Shown: positions 49,150 to 60,964, counted from the stretch's first letter. The stretch: 64,000 bases of DNA from Leptoclinus maculatus (GCA_032191485.1 JAVDOI010000019.1:13133702-13197701); one strand, 5' to 3'. The notes: generated from the sequence alone by a model not told the origin. Translations and numbers: made by a program.

Positions 49150-49650
49150 TGTTGTTGACGACAGTAGTTTACAGCAAATTGTAAGTGATGTCACCCGTTT
49201 TGAAGCCTGGAGTTTGGCATTTTGGCCGTCGCCATCTTGGATTACGGCTGTCTTCATCTTGGCTTTTTGAAACCGTTGAACGAAAGTGACAATATGTGGA
49301 CTGAGGAGGCGGGACATAGAGACGGCGTATACGTCTCTGGTAGAGACCTGTCAATCACTGTGTAGCCCCGCCCCTAAAGCATACCCTGCTTTATGGTCTG
49401 TTTGACTCTAAATGGACCATAGTTTACTAAATGAACATCATGCTGTATTGAAGAAGACTTGAAACTAGAGATTGAGACCATAAACTCATGTTTACAATGT
49501 TTACTGAGGTAATAAATCAAGAGAGAAGTAGAGTCATCTTCTCATAGACTTCTATAGAACCAGAGGAGTCGCCCCCTGGTGGACACTAGAGAGAATGCAG
49601 CTTTAACACATGAAGCATTGGCTTCACTTCTCAGAACCGGAGGTTGCCTG
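49150..49650 (-). mobile_element. Dispersed teleost repeat, reverse copy, carrying a CTCF-like motif
   Basis: This is the reverse complement of the order seen at 40029-40560: AAAGCATACCCTGCTTTATG, GACTCTAAATGGACCATAG, AATCAAGAGAGAAGTAGAGT, GTCGCCCCCTGGTGG (49568-49582) and AGAACCGGAGGTTGCC. The CTCF-like core faces the one at 40103. The 49150-49330 part is less certain. Confidence 0.7.
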
Positions 49651-50489
49651 ATGCCTCCCCGTCATTAACCTCTACCTCCTCTGCTTATCTGCCAGCGTGG
49701 GCCAGAGAGCTGTCAGCCGCGCTGAGCTGACTTTTTACGTGAGTGCCATGTGAGTAAACCGATATGTGTGCGCGTGAGGTTTTTAGGCGGCCAGAGAGGA
49801 CGTCGTCGCTCAGATAAGACATAAAAAATGAGTCGGCCATCTGAGACCGGCCAGTTACAGCAGGGGTCGTGTAGGGTCAGTGCCACGGCAACAGCGGCAG
49901 TCTGCCACGCCTCCTGCGAGGGGCTCATGTGGCCTGTCAATCACACGGTTACCTGGCAGCCACAGGCGGGATGCTGGGACATGAAGTAGAGACAGTCCTC
50001 TGATTTCACTGCTGTTGTCTTCATCTGTTCTGATCATTCATCCTCTCTGAATAATCCTCTCGAGAAAAGAGTTTTTATTGTATGTAACGGAACAAAAAAG
50101 TGAATAAAAGACAAAATATCTGTTTCACAAGAAAGTGTGTTCTCTTCCAGAGGGAATCCAACCCTGCAGCATGTGTAATTTAAGAGCACGCTTTCTGCAG
50201 AGAGGACGTCAATCTGACTGGCAAAGGAAAGGGCATGTGGGTCTGAGGTAAGACTGTGAAAACTAAATCAAAATGCTGAGCACCAGCAACACACACATTC
50301 ACATGAGAGACAGCTCTATTTAAAGGACACCTCCGGTTTATTTCAACTTGGATCTTATGTTCATAACAATGCCAATGATTCAGTAGCAGTAGCATTGTGA
50401 GTGAAGAGCAGAGATCTGGGAACGACATCGCTTCATAGGGTGGTCACATGATCAGATGATAGCCTGGATGATGAAACACAGACAAATGG
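49651..50489. other. Intergenic: no gene seen
   Basis: Unique sequence. TTTAAAGGACACCTCCGGTT at about 50320 resembles the start of another dispersed element. Confidence 0.5.
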
Positions 50490-50660
50490 TGAAGTGAAGC
50501 CAAAGCGGAGGTGCCTTAAACCTGCATTCTCTCTAATCATCAGGGTTAAATAGGGTCACTTCTGTTCACTGGTTGCAAAAAGCCAAGCGGGCAATAGCCA
50601 AAATCTAAGAAATGCCAAACTCGAGGCTTCAAAACCCTAGTCCATAAACCAATTTAGATA
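50490..50660 (+). repeat. Partial third copy of the CTCF-bearing repeat
   Basis: GTGAAGCCAAAGCGGAGGTG then ACCTGCATTCTCTCTAAT follows the family, but the CTCF-like core is replaced by CATCAGGGTTAAAT. Confidence 0.6.
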
Positions 50661-50739
50661 ATCTGGTTTAGTGTGGGTTATTTAAAACCTCATTGCTGAC
50701 CCTGACTGCTCTCACTTATTACTTTTGTGTATCCATCCT

Positions 50740-51091
50740 TTAAAGAGCCAGTGCGTACCATTCAGGGGGATCTATTGGCAGAAATTAAATATAATATGAA
50801 TAAGGTTTTCATTAGAGTTTAATCACCTGAAAATGAGAATAGTTGTGTTTTTGCTAGCTTAGAATGAGCCGTTTATATCTGGGAGCAGGTCCTCTTCACG
50901 GAGTCCTCCATGTTCCTACAGTAGCCCAGAAGGGACAAACCAAACACTGGCTCTACATAGGGCCAGGCTCGCTTTTGCGTCGGCCACCGTACAGTTCCCC
51001 GACACGCTCGGCACACGAGAGAAGCTTCACTTGGTTGCAATCTGCAACCTCGCCACTAGATGTCGCCAAATCCTGCACACTGGCCCTTTAA
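50740..51091. mobile_element. Full-length TTAA-flanked teleost MITE
   Basis: The left end is TTAAAGAGCCAGTGCG, and the right end read on the other strand is TTAAAGGGCCAGTGTG (14 of 16 match). Length is 352 bp and there is no coding frame. TTAA at both ends points to piggyBac- or Kolobok-type mobilisation. Near the right end, CCACTAGATGTCGCC (51053-51067) resembles the CCACTAGATGGCGC form of the CTCF core. A shortened relative is at 47525-47722. Confidence 0.75.
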
Positions 51092-51168
51092 AATACACAG
51101 ATCCATGAATGTAGCTGCTGCGTTACAACGATTAAAAAACTACCAACCATCCTGACCTTCACCCAGCT

Positions 51169-51251
51169 TAATGTTCTTTATGGGGTGAGAGGAGGGGGTG
51201 ATGTACCCTCCTCTCACCCCAAAAGAAAAAGAATGCACCGCAAAGAACATT
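51169..51251. repeat. Nested inverted repeat (stable hairpin)
   Basis: The inner arms are 16 bp and perfect, 51181-51196 (TGGGGTGAGAGGAGGG) and 51206-51221, with a 9-base loop. The outer arms AATGTTCTTT (51169-51178) and AAAGAACATT (51242-51251) also pair. The DNA could extrude a cruciform and RNA could fold into a hairpin. Confidence 0.85.
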
Positions 51252-51479
51252 CTCCAAACTCACTTCTCAGGCTACTTTACACTGATTTGTGAGTAACTAT
51301 TCTCATCTTTGTTTCTATTGATTGTTTCATTCAAACAAAGCACAGTGAAGCTCTGATAACAACACAGGGGAAGAGATACTTCATTCTCTGCTGAAGGAGA
51401 CATCACTCCTCCACTTGTCATTTACAAATCACTTCTGCATTGTAAACTATTTCTTTTTTGGGGGAATTCTGGAACATTC

Positions 51480-51800
51480 TTAATACATTTTGCCATTCAA
51501 ATGGCTGCATGCGGTCCCAACAAGTATATTATTAAGACACTCCGAGTTGTGAACCCGCTGTGTGCAGATGACACTGTTATTGCACTGATATTTCTCAGCC
51601 TAATGAAATCTGCTCCGCCTCGCGCCGATGCAACACTGTTAACTTTGATCTGCACAATTAAGTCTCCATGAACAGCTAATAAAGCATAATCTGCTCTGCA
51701 TCTGCTTGTCTGCGCCAGAAGCACAGAGAGCCTTTTAGCATATCTTGACTGACACTCCGTTGCTCTCGGCTGAAAAAAAAAAACCAGTGACTTATTTTTT
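51480..51800. promoter_or_regulatory. Candidate conserved non-coding element
   Basis: Unique sequence with CATTCAAATGGCTGCATGCG, TGACACTGTTATTGCACTGA, TTAACTTTGATCTGCACAAT and AACAGCTAATAAAGCATAAT. TCF/LEF (CTTTGAT) and homeodomain-like motifs are dense, and there is no coding frame. Confidence 0.4.
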
Positions 51801-52529
51801 TTATCAACGGCGCAGATAATACAATCGAGTATTAAGGAGTTAAAAAAAGAATCAAACTGGATCTGCATCGGTTGAGTGGCAGATGAGTGGCAGATGCCTG
51901 TGGGGCTTCCAGTTACTCAGTCTCTGTCTCCTCTTTCATCCATCTTCTACTTCCCAGTAGACAGGTTGACGTCCCTGAATGCAAAATACTTGTGTTGCAA
52001 TCTCCTCACCAGAGGCTGCTCCCTCATTGTTGCTGGGCTGTTTTTTTTGGGGGATATTGTCCAATCTTTCATCCAGTAAACACAGCAATAAACCCGTGAC
52101 GTCACCATCCTGATAGCTCTCATAACCTTTTTTTTTATACATTAGGTTGTAATGTCTCTGCACTTAATGACAATCTGAGATTTCTGCTCTATGATAAGAC
52201 CAATCAAAGGAAAACTGCAGCCTTTTATTTATTTCATCAGTTACCCGTTTCCTTAAGACAGACACATGCCCGAGCAGACAGACGGTAGCAGTTTGCTGCT
52301 GTATGTTGGAGAATTGATAAGGAATGTTTCCCACATGAGTTTTGAACTGATTGTAGCAGAGTTTGTTTCCTCTCATGTTGCGAGAACTTGGGCCAGATCT
52401 GTTAAGCCTGTGCATTAGCATGCCGATGTATACGTTTGATACGTACAGGAACTTACACCACATAGTTCACATTCAGTTTATCTTCCCAACCTTCCAATAT
52501 GCTTCTCTTTTTCACCACCAAACTGCTTT
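51801..52529. other. Intergenic: no gene seen
   Basis: Unique AT-rich sequence. Confidence 0.55.
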
Positions 52530-52601
52530 AAAAAGGCCAACGAGGAAGCTCTTCGTCAAGAGGAAGAGTTACCACGAGAACGCCGCGGGCGAGGTTAAAA
52601 G
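52530..52601 (+). other. Short exon-like patch of unknown origin
   Basis: Codons read KRPTRKLFVKRKSYHENAAG then EVKR, with mostly G/C third positions, and run to AAAAG|GTAACG, a fair 5' splice site at 52601. The 3' splice site before it is poor (no clean pyrimidine tract ending in AG). I do not recognise the peptide. A second patch at 52794-52865 on the same strand reads RPEHIYWDLNAGRVRLSPP but has less codon bias. Both could be chance or remnants of a decayed gene. Confidence 0.2.
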
Positions 52602-54470
52602 GTAACGCTAAAAACAACAGAGCTTTCTTCGTCGCACTTTTCATCTTACACCTGTTGTTTTCGTTGGAAGAAATACTTTGAGGTCAGATCTGACGATAAG
52701 CATAATCTGTTTTTCGTGGAGAGCAGTTTGCGATGGATATGTTTTTGAAGGGAGAGAAGCAGATACGATGATAGTGTCTAATGAGCAGCGGCCTGAGCAC
52801 ATCTACTGGGACCTGAACGCTGGAAGAGTCCGTCTATCTCCACCCATTCCTCACGGTTCCATGGTTGAATGTAGTCGCAGGGTTCAGAGGGAAATATTCC
52901 AGAATTGGTGTTTTTGGAATTATTCATCAGGTTATCTGTGATCTCAGTGGCTCCTGTCTGCTATGTTTGATGTCTCAATGTGTTTCAGTTGGCCTGTGTT
53001 TGAACAGTATCTTTGACCATGAGTAATCCTCTGAAGGGGTTTGCAGGAAAAAGAATATCTGCTTTAAATGTTATTTAATTCCTAGTTAAGGAACATTGTA
53101 AAATGATTTGTATTTATTGTAAGTTTTACTCTTCTGCAAGCTACCACTGTTGTGTTTTAACTTGAATTTTGCTACTAGAAAAGAGTTATTTGCCAGAAAT
53201 GTAAATGTCATTTCACCGGTAAAGGTTTCCCTGTGGAGTTTTCATGTACACAGTTTCAATTCATCACTTTCCACCAAAATGCGTCCGACAAACGTCCATT
53301 TTTCTCCCTCATAATTTGCTAGAAAGACAATTCTGTGACTGTACTAGGGCTCAATAATAAGGATTGCCTGGCAAGTAAAATGCCACGTCGGGCTAGTAGA
53401 TCTACACATTTTCTTTATTCCGGAGCAGATCATAAGTAGCTAAGGAGTGAACCATCTGCTTCCTTCCATCTCCGCTGAGAGTTGCACATGCACAGTACCG
53501 ATCGGACAGTTGCAAGATAATGGCGGCGGGTTTAAAGACAAAGTTTATGAGCTAAAGGGAAAACAAGCATTTCAATGATCCTGGAAACAGGTCTTTATAT
53601 GTGTGGCTGCTGAACCCTGTATATTGAATCATGCATTGTTTTCTAGTCTTCTTCCTCCATAAACTGTTGATCAGCAGAATAGTGTGCACCCTCAAAACAT
53701 CCACATGGTACCTTTTAAAAAAGATCATTCTTGATCTCGGAAAACAGCAGATTGACAACATATTCTCGACCCGCTTGTCCCCTTACTGACCTTTTCCACA
53801 TCTCAGGGTTATCTGAGAAAGCTGTGGAAGAAGCTACTTAGAGTGTAATTCAACACTAAATAACTAGGCAGCGTTTTACCTTCAACAGCTGAGGGGAAAC
53901 ACCTGCTCTGACATCACTGTTGGTGGGTGTGTCCGGGCGTCCAGTGATTCACTGGTGAGGACAATAATGAACTCACAGCCCAGTGTGTGCATTGCTCATT
54001 CGTTAAGATTTGATAGACAACATCAGGATATCATTTCAGTATTCAAATGAATCGTTTGAACCTTCGTGTACATTTTATTGGAATGGTTGAAAATGATTGA
54101 AATAGACAGGGAGAGTAGGTTGAATGTGATGTTCTTTGGAAGGAGCATATCATGCATTGCATGTATTTCTACAGAGCATCATTAGAAAACATCAATAAAT
54201 GGATCCAGCTTGATTTGAGATCACAGAGAACAGCCAATCCAAATCTGGTGTCTGTTTGCGTCGATAAAAGTAATACATGTTCTTCAAAAAGTTCAAACTG
54301 CAGAATAGACCCATTTTCCTTTCAACAATCAGTAACTTGTAGTTTTATTCTGCTTACTCTTGAAACAATATCCCGACCTTTCATCAGACTCTCTTCCATC
54401 TCCTCTGCCTGTGGATCTTCTCCTTTATCAATTCTTTTTCAAACATCAGCTTTTCAAAAGCTGTTGGGGG
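52602..54470. other. Intergenic: no gene seen
   Basis: AT-rich unique sequence. A YY1-like AATGGCGGCGGG occurs at 53519. No domain-like frame. Confidence 0.55.
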
Positions 54471-54479
54471 GTGCGGTGT

Positions 54480-55190
54480 GAAAGGAGGGCCGTTTGAATA
54501 TTCTGAAAGCTTTTTATATTCCCCCTTTAAAGACAGGCCTAGAGCATCATCTGCAATTACACTATTCATTGTCAAATATGTTTGCATATTCAGTGTTAAA
54601 ACTGGATGGGGCTTAATTTAAGCAGCCTCATAGGCGACATGCAAACTCTTCAACAATGTGCTGCGGAGAGATACCTTATTAGCCTTATTATCATTACTCC
54701 TCCACGATCGGCCTCCTCCACCAGATTGTTGTCCTTCACCTAACTTTCCTCTTTATCGTGTAGACACAGACCAAATAAAGTCTGCAGACGCCCGTGGCTC
54801 TCTCCGGCTGAGAAAGAAAGTTGGTCGGTTGTGAACATTTAAAAAAATGATGAGACCACCGATGCCAGGACTGACTGAGGAGTGGGCTATGTGCTGACAG
54901 GTGTGGTGTCATGTCGACCGAAAGGCAAAGCTGTTTCTGAATTAATGACGCCAGGTGATGGAGAAAAGCAGAGGAGCCGGAGCCAACTCTCCCGCCTGCA
55001 GTTTACTTGGAGGCCCCGGTGTGCTTCTTATTTAAATAACTGCCCTTGATCTCCTGATCACTTGGCTATAGGCTACTTAATTAAAACTAACAAGCAGCGC
55101 ATTAACACCCTGGCGGCATCGCTGACACCGTCAACCTGGTTTTTATGTAAGCACCACCCCCCGGGGAGAGACGGGTGCAGGATTCCAGAT
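54480..55190. promoter_or_regulatory. Candidate conserved non-coding elements
   Basis: 54480-54640 contains TTTTTATATTCCCCCTTTAA, ATCTGCAATTACACTATTCA and an octamer-like TGTTTGCATATTC. 54960-55150 contains GGCTACTTAATTAAAACTAA and GCGCATTAACACCCTGGCGG. Both are non-repetitive and non-coding. Confidence 0.4.
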
Positions 55191-55909
55191 GCAGGTGAAG
55201 TTGATTTAAAATGCCAGAAAAGAAAGATGGATTGAAAGAGTTTCTCACTGTAAGGGAGTGTGTGTGTAGTGTGTGTAATGTGTGTGTCCTCGCAATAAAG
55301 GCGACATACCCGTCTAGGAAGGCCAGCCGTCAGCTTTAAAGACGGCCGCTTTGATCAAAAAGGCCGGTTCATCTTCACCTTCTCGTGGACGTCGTCGCCG
55401 GATGCTGAAGAGACAGGAAGGGAATAAGGTGGAATGAAACATGTAATGTGTCAGTTTTACTGTGCTTAAAGCGTAACTTTGGTATTTTTTTTTTCAGCCT
55501 GGACCATATTTCCCCGTGTTTTTATGTCCAAGTGACTAATGTGGACAACCGTTTCTGAAATTGGTCCAGTATTGAAGGAGAGCGCTGCAGCTGGCAGCTG
55601 CAATGTGATCACTCAGGGCAGCTCCTCATCCTCCATGTAGGTCCACTAAAAGAGCTTGTTCCTGCCACTGTTATTAAAAGTGTCTGACAACATTATGGAA
55701 AGAACCCTACAGAGATATAACACCTTTTTCTTCACCTTTAGCTCGATCCGGTCCGTTTGTTATTGTGTGTCTCGCTCTGAGAAGTCTCGTTCTCGTCAGT
55801 AAAATATTGAGAAAAGAGGACTTCAGTGGAATCCAGCTCATCAGAAGGAGATGATTGTTATGGAGATTTAGCTTAATTAACAGTACATTTTGGAGAAGGA
55901 TGTAACAGA
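55191..55909. other. Intergenic: no gene seen
   Basis: Unique sequence with a short TG/GTGTAG run near 55256-55290 and no coding signal. Confidence 0.5.
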
Positions 55910-56290
55910 AAAGTAAAGTAGGTGGAATGTAACTAAGTACATTCACTCAAGTTATGTTGTTTAGTACAAATCTGAGGTACTTTACTTTGTGTTTACTTGT
56001 GTTTCCAATGCAGTTTTAATGGATGGGAGCAGTTTGTTTTTTTTCTTCAGGTGATTAATTACATAACTAATAATGTTCTGAGAATAAATCATTGTGTTGT
56101 GATGGTTGTTTCTTACAGTATTTTGTATGTTGAATATGTCAAAGGTTGAAGTCACAGGGGGTCCATCATTCTGCAGAACCAGTACTTTCACTTTTGAAAC
56201 TTTAAATACTGAGAATACTTCTGTAATTTGACTTTAAGATGCAGTATTTGAAATGCACGACTTTAAGTTAAGTATTTCTTACATGGTGGC
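55910..56290. repeat. ACTTTTACTT-family copy, long
   Basis: GGAATGTAACTAAGTACATT, TTAGTACAAATCTGAGGTAC, CCAGTACTTTCACTTTTGAA and GACTTTAAGTTAAGTATTTC follow the family order seen at 43790-44190. Confidence 0.6.
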
Positions 56291-56419
56291 AGTAGTACAT
56301 CTTCCAAAGAGTACCGGAGCGATGCTCCTGTTCTGTTGAGTAAAGTAACGAGTAATCCGTTCCCTTCAGAGTAACGAGCCCCCTCGTCTGTGTTTGTGAA
56401 TGACTTTGTGGCGACCTCA

Positions 56420-56655
56420 AATGTCGTCGCCCCCCCTCCCCCCCCCCCCTTCCTCATTCGCAGAAAATGGAAATGGCTTAGCACTATCGCCGTTGCCCCG
56501 GCAACCATCTGAGTCCCCCATCTCGCGGTGGAGAAATGAGTTCTGAACAGGCTCCAGAGAGGCAGGGATTAAACATGATCCCGCGGACGGACTGTCAATC
56601 AAAACCACAACTCTCCAACCTCCTTCCGCTTACAAACACCCCCCCCCCCCCAAAA
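56420..56655. repeat. C runs
   Basis: C-rich 56428-56449 and a C run at 56640-56650. Confidence 0.85.
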
Positions 56656-56669
56656 AAAACTAAAAGCAC

Positions 56670-57030
56670 TGAGGTGGGTTTTTATTTAGAATCGTCTGTT
56701 ATAAAATGAAATAAATCACAGTGATAATGAATCCGGCCTGCTGCTGTGTGAGCTACTAAAGCAGAGAACTAGTCTTGGTTTTAAGAAACAAATCCGTTAT
56801 CCTGCAGCGGATTTAGTGCAGGTCGTTATATTCCAATGCCAAGAGGCGATGGATTAATTTAATTAGCCCGGTGAAGATTAATGACAATGCATAGGCCCTC
56901 TGCAGATAAGGCTATACACTGTGTTATTTTCAACACGCCGGTGTGTCTAATTTGGGAAAGTGGGGCGTAAAATGAGTAGAGTTTTATAACCTTGGCTTTG
57001 CATTAATCTTTGTGGATACGTCTGAATGAT
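56670..57030. promoter_or_regulatory. Candidate conserved non-coding element
   Basis: GATGGATTAATTTAATTAGC, GAAGATTAATGACAATGCAT, GCAGATAAGGC (GATA) and GGCTTTGCATTAATCTTTG are densely packed in unique, non-coding sequence. GATA, POU/octamer-like and homeodomain cores are all present. Confidence 0.45.
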
Positions 57031-58029
57031 GGGGTTCATGTGTGTGTAATAGCACCACACTTAACTCAGCTTTTACAGACACTTTAAAACAGACATGCTG
57101 TGATGTACTCTTGTTTGTTGGCAAATTTGGAGATTTGTTATCTGTAATCATGTCTTTACTGTGTTAATTCTATTTGCACCAATCACCAAGTCCAATGTGT
57201 GCAAACACACGAGGCAATAAACCGTTTGATTCTTTTAAGGGATGAAACAAACAAGCTAACATTGTTGCACCACTATGTTATTTAAGAACATGTGTGCTGA
57301 TATACATTAATGCTGAAAAGGTATAACTCAAGTTGAACACGTGTCTTCATGCTGCAGGTGTCTTTACATCAGCTGAATAAACAGAAGTCATTATGAGACA
57401 AATAGTTCTCTTTAAAATGTGCTTGCTCTTTATTTAGCAGTATTAAAAGAGTGCATGTCATAGTGTAGGTGAGTGTCTGCTTCAACCAAAGAGAGATGTG
57501 TCGCCTCTCAGATTGTTTTGTTTGAATACGTTTTAGGCCTCTGAACGTGTCAAAAATCTATAAGCAGAAATCAAACCTTTGAACACAAATAAATAGAACG
57601 ATGTTGTGGCAGAAACATGTTTCTGGTGCTTTATTGTGACACATTTGTGGGGTTCCACACTAACGCCTCCACACATTAATAAAACAATATATTTCTCTAG
57701 TTATTGATGAACTAAACCTGAAAAGACTGAAAGTCTATGAGGTTATGTTCACTGTAGAACTATTGGATTCACTGTAACTTCCAGTGATGTAATACAAACA
57801 CAAATCATTATCATCTTCAACCCAATTCATGTTAATGTGATATTTTGTACTTTATTGCATTATTTTAATGCTATTATCTATGTCTTAAACTGGGCTGTAA
57901 GTTCAGTGAAATAGACTGCAAACTCTCCACGTGTCTCAATTTTGCTGACAAGACAATATCAATTATTAGATGGGGACAAAAACATTATATATTTTTAAAA
58001 AAAAATCACAAATAAAGCTTTTTAAAATT
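57031..58029. other. Intergenic: AT-rich, no gene seen
   Basis: Several AATAAA hexamers but no coding frame. Confidence 0.55.
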
Positions 58030-58740
58030 ATTATTATTACCGATGACAGCTAAATGTAGTGTTTTCCTGGAGAAGTAATCCCGTTACAGTAACGCAGCGC
58101 TGGCTGGCAGGCTGGCACAGAGAGAGCGCGAGAGAGGGCGGGGAGAGTGAGACCCCGCGTGCAATTTGATATTTGCCTCTTTGACAGTCGTTTAAAGCGG
58201 GGGGGGGGGGGTCTGGAGAACCCGATAGCCGGGGACTTACACCCCTTCGAAAAAGGCTTTCGGGACACTTTAGCCCGGCTCGGCCCCGCAGCGCCAGAGA
58301 GTCGCCAGGCCGGGTGTAAACGTTAAATGTTAACTATTTGTTCCGTGGAGGAAAACCAAGCCAGTCTTTCATTCATTCTTTTTTTTTTGGGAACCCCTCC
58401 TCCCCCCCTCCATCTCTCCTCCTCTTTCTCTCTTTCTTTCTTTTCCAGACTCCACAGCCCCACAAACAGCCATTGACTAAAGCGGCTTATGGGAGTCTCT
58501 CCTAATAACGAATTAAAAAGCAAGAGGGAAGTTTATAGAAAGAGGGGAAAAAAAGAGGAAGGGAAGATATTTTGTAATATGCTGAGAGTGTACAGACAAA
58601 GAGTCCTGACGCGGTGGAAAGAGGAGGTTATCTGCCATCGTGGCGGTTCCTTATCAGTGGATAAATATTTGTATATCATGGGCCAGCTGGGGACGTGTTG
58701 TTGTGATTGTTGCAACACAGGTGATCTACATTGAGATATA
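58030..58740. promoter_or_regulatory. CpG-rich block, candidate regulatory region
   Basis: 58085-58160 and 58255-58325 are CpG-rich (GAGAGAGCGCGAGAGAGGGC, CTCGGCCCCGCAGCGCCAG), with a G run at 58199-58211 and GCAATTTGATATTTGCC between them. GGAGGTTATCTGCC (58623) is a GATA-like site. No coding frame is convincing. Confidence 0.35.
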
Positions 58741-58761
58741 CGTCCTCTGTAGTGGAGCTGC

Positions 58762-58762
<1 letters not shown>

Positions 58763-58825
<63 letters not shown>
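58763..58825. repeat. (TG)n microsatellite, about 31 units
   Basis: Uninterrupted TG run. Confidence 0.95.
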
Positions 58826-58826
<1 letters not shown>

Positions 58827-59453
58827 CCTTTTTTTCAATTACGAGGTTAAAAGAGTGTTTTTTAATAAACGACTGCTCATTAAAGGGAGAGTACATTCCC
58901 CTGCAGATAACAGGCAGGTTGCATTGTGCTGGTCTCTCCTGGGAGGACCCCTGACTGGATGTTTGCCCCCCCCCCCCCCCCCCCATGCCTTGCATCTCAT
59001 TATACGCTCATCTTCCACATCTCTATCTGCAGCATCAGCCTCCCATCAAACCCTGCTATATATGTGGCCTGTTTCTGCACAGACAAAAGATTCTCTTTCA
59101 CGGGGCTATATTTTGGAGACCCCCCCCCCCCCCCCTTTTTTTTTTAAGCGAAGACCAATGTGATCTGGTTGTTGTTCTCCCCTCGCTGGACTCCCAGTGG
59201 CCACCCAGTCCAGGATTATTCTGCTCAGCCAGGAAAAGAGGCGGAGGAGGAGGAGAGGGGAGGGGAGGGCTTGCCTGGATACCCAGCCGCCTGTAAGTGT
59301 CCATCCCCGGTTTATTTGACATGACAGTGTCCCTGGGTATAAAAAAAACAGATAAACATCTGGTGGCGCTGCCAGGACATTGGAAAATGAGGGATTGGGG
59401 AGAGGCAGTGAAAGAGGCGGCGAGGACACAAAATCATAATGAGAATAAAGATG

Positions 59454-59456
<3 letters not shown>
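58826..59456. other. C runs in unique sequence, no gene seen
   Basis: A C run at 58966-58984 and C then T runs at 59120-59146. Short open frames across them are low-complexity Pro/Phe runs. Confidence 0.7.

Positions 59457-59502
<46 letters not shown>
59457..59502. repeat. (GA)n microsatellite
   Basis: GA run of about 45 bp. Confidence 0.95.
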
Positions 59503-59511
<9 letters not shown>

Positions 59512-59935
59512 TGCTGATCAGCTAATTACAGCTGCAAATAAAATGCTAATTTATCCTGGCACGGTGAGCATGCCCAAGTTTAAACATAGCGCCATCCAAC
59601 AAATTCAGAGCTGCGCGGGCACCGTGCCAATGACGACTTCCAAACAAAGAATGATTATCCAATAAGAAGAAGACGGGAAAAAAAAGAGTATATGAATTAT
59701 TATTACTTTTATTATTAATATTATATTACTGCACGTGGCCTCCTGCAGGTTCTCAGACCACCTGGCTGCACCTCCCACCCCTTTCAATAATAACAATAAA
59801 AAAAGAAAGATGGCACACTTCCCAACAACAGTGACACCACCACACAATCCACAATCCAACTATTGCAGTTTCCTCCACACTGTAGCCGCTGTTTACGCAA
59901 AGGGGGGAGGTACGTCTCCGCCCCCCCCCCTCCCT
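59503..59935. other. Intergenic: possible element plus AT-rich stretch
   Basis: GCTAATTACAGCTGCAAATA (59520) is enhancer-like. The remainder is AT-rich, with a C run at 59919-59928. No gene seen. Confidence 0.45.
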
Positions 59936-60670
59936 CCCCACCAGTGATTAATGATACATCACCACCCAAAGATTAATCATGGAAAATTAAAGAAGAAAAG
60001 AATCTTGGAGGTACTCATGAGAACTGCAGCGGTGGCTCGATCAGGTGGGCTCGTGATGGGGAGGGGGTGGAAACGAATTAGCTTCATCGAATCTTTTTAG
60101 ATGCAAATATTTTGTTATCTCCACTTTGCTGCAGTGTTTTTCAGTGTTTATGATTAATTATCTCTTCTTGGTGAAAAATAAATCATGCGAAATTAGGATC
60201 TAGCTGACTCCACCGGCGTAAGCAGAGATGGCAGGTCGATGCTGTTAATTTCAGGTTGAAATTGACACACTAATTATAGTGCAGAGTGCTGCTGGAACAC
60301 TAGCAGGCAAGATTATACCTCTGTGCTTCTATTTTTTTTTTTTTATCAGATCCCCCCCCCCCCTTATATTTTACCAATTAAAAATCGTAAAGGCATTTCA
60401 TTGCCCCGGGATATATAAAAAAAACAGCCTCTCTCCTAACATGGCCATCACTTTCCCCCATCAGATTCATTGTGATGTATTAGATGCAATAAATTATCCC
60501 ATGTAACAAAACATGGCGAGCTGAAAGGCTGATAATCTGCAGAGGGGAGATAAGGATTCATTATTCCAAATCATTATGAATCCAGCGTTGGCTGTGACTT
60601 CTTTCTTAATCAGCTTCTGTGATCCTGGATACGTGAAGGGAGCAGATAAGAGCAGAGTCGTTTATAATTC
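59936..60670. promoter_or_regulatory. Strong candidate developmental enhancer block with GATA sites
   Basis: GTGATTAATGATACATCACC, AAAGATTAATCATGG, TTATGATTAATTATCTCTTC, TTTTGTTATCTCC and CACACTAATTATAGTGCA lie in 59942-60285. GGCTGATAATCTGC and GGGGAGATAAGGATTC (GATA at 60531 and AGATAAGG at 60548-60555) lie in the second half. Non-repetitive apart from a T run and a C run at about 60331-60363; non-coding. Confidence 0.45.
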
Positions 60671-60731
60671 TCCCCACCTCGGCCTAATATTTTAAAATAA
60701 AATCGCAGGGAGAAGCCGCCGTGAAAAACAT

Positions 60732-60746
60732 ACACACACACACACG

Positions 60747-60792
<46 letters not shown>
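60732..60792. repeat. (CA)n microsatellite with CG interruptions
   Basis: CA run interrupted by two GCACG variants near its start. Confidence 0.95.
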
Positions 60793-60793
<1 letters not shown>

Positions 60794-60964
60794 TGGCTTA
60801 ACGTTTGGAGGGTGCACAGGACGAGAATAATAAAACACATTGAGGGAAAATAAATAAGTAAATAGATAATACGTGGCCCATACATTTTTGGAGGTGTTTT
60901 GTCTCAAATTAAGGTCATCTTATTCGACATTTACAGCGGAGAATCGTGTAGGCAGGGAGGAGGG

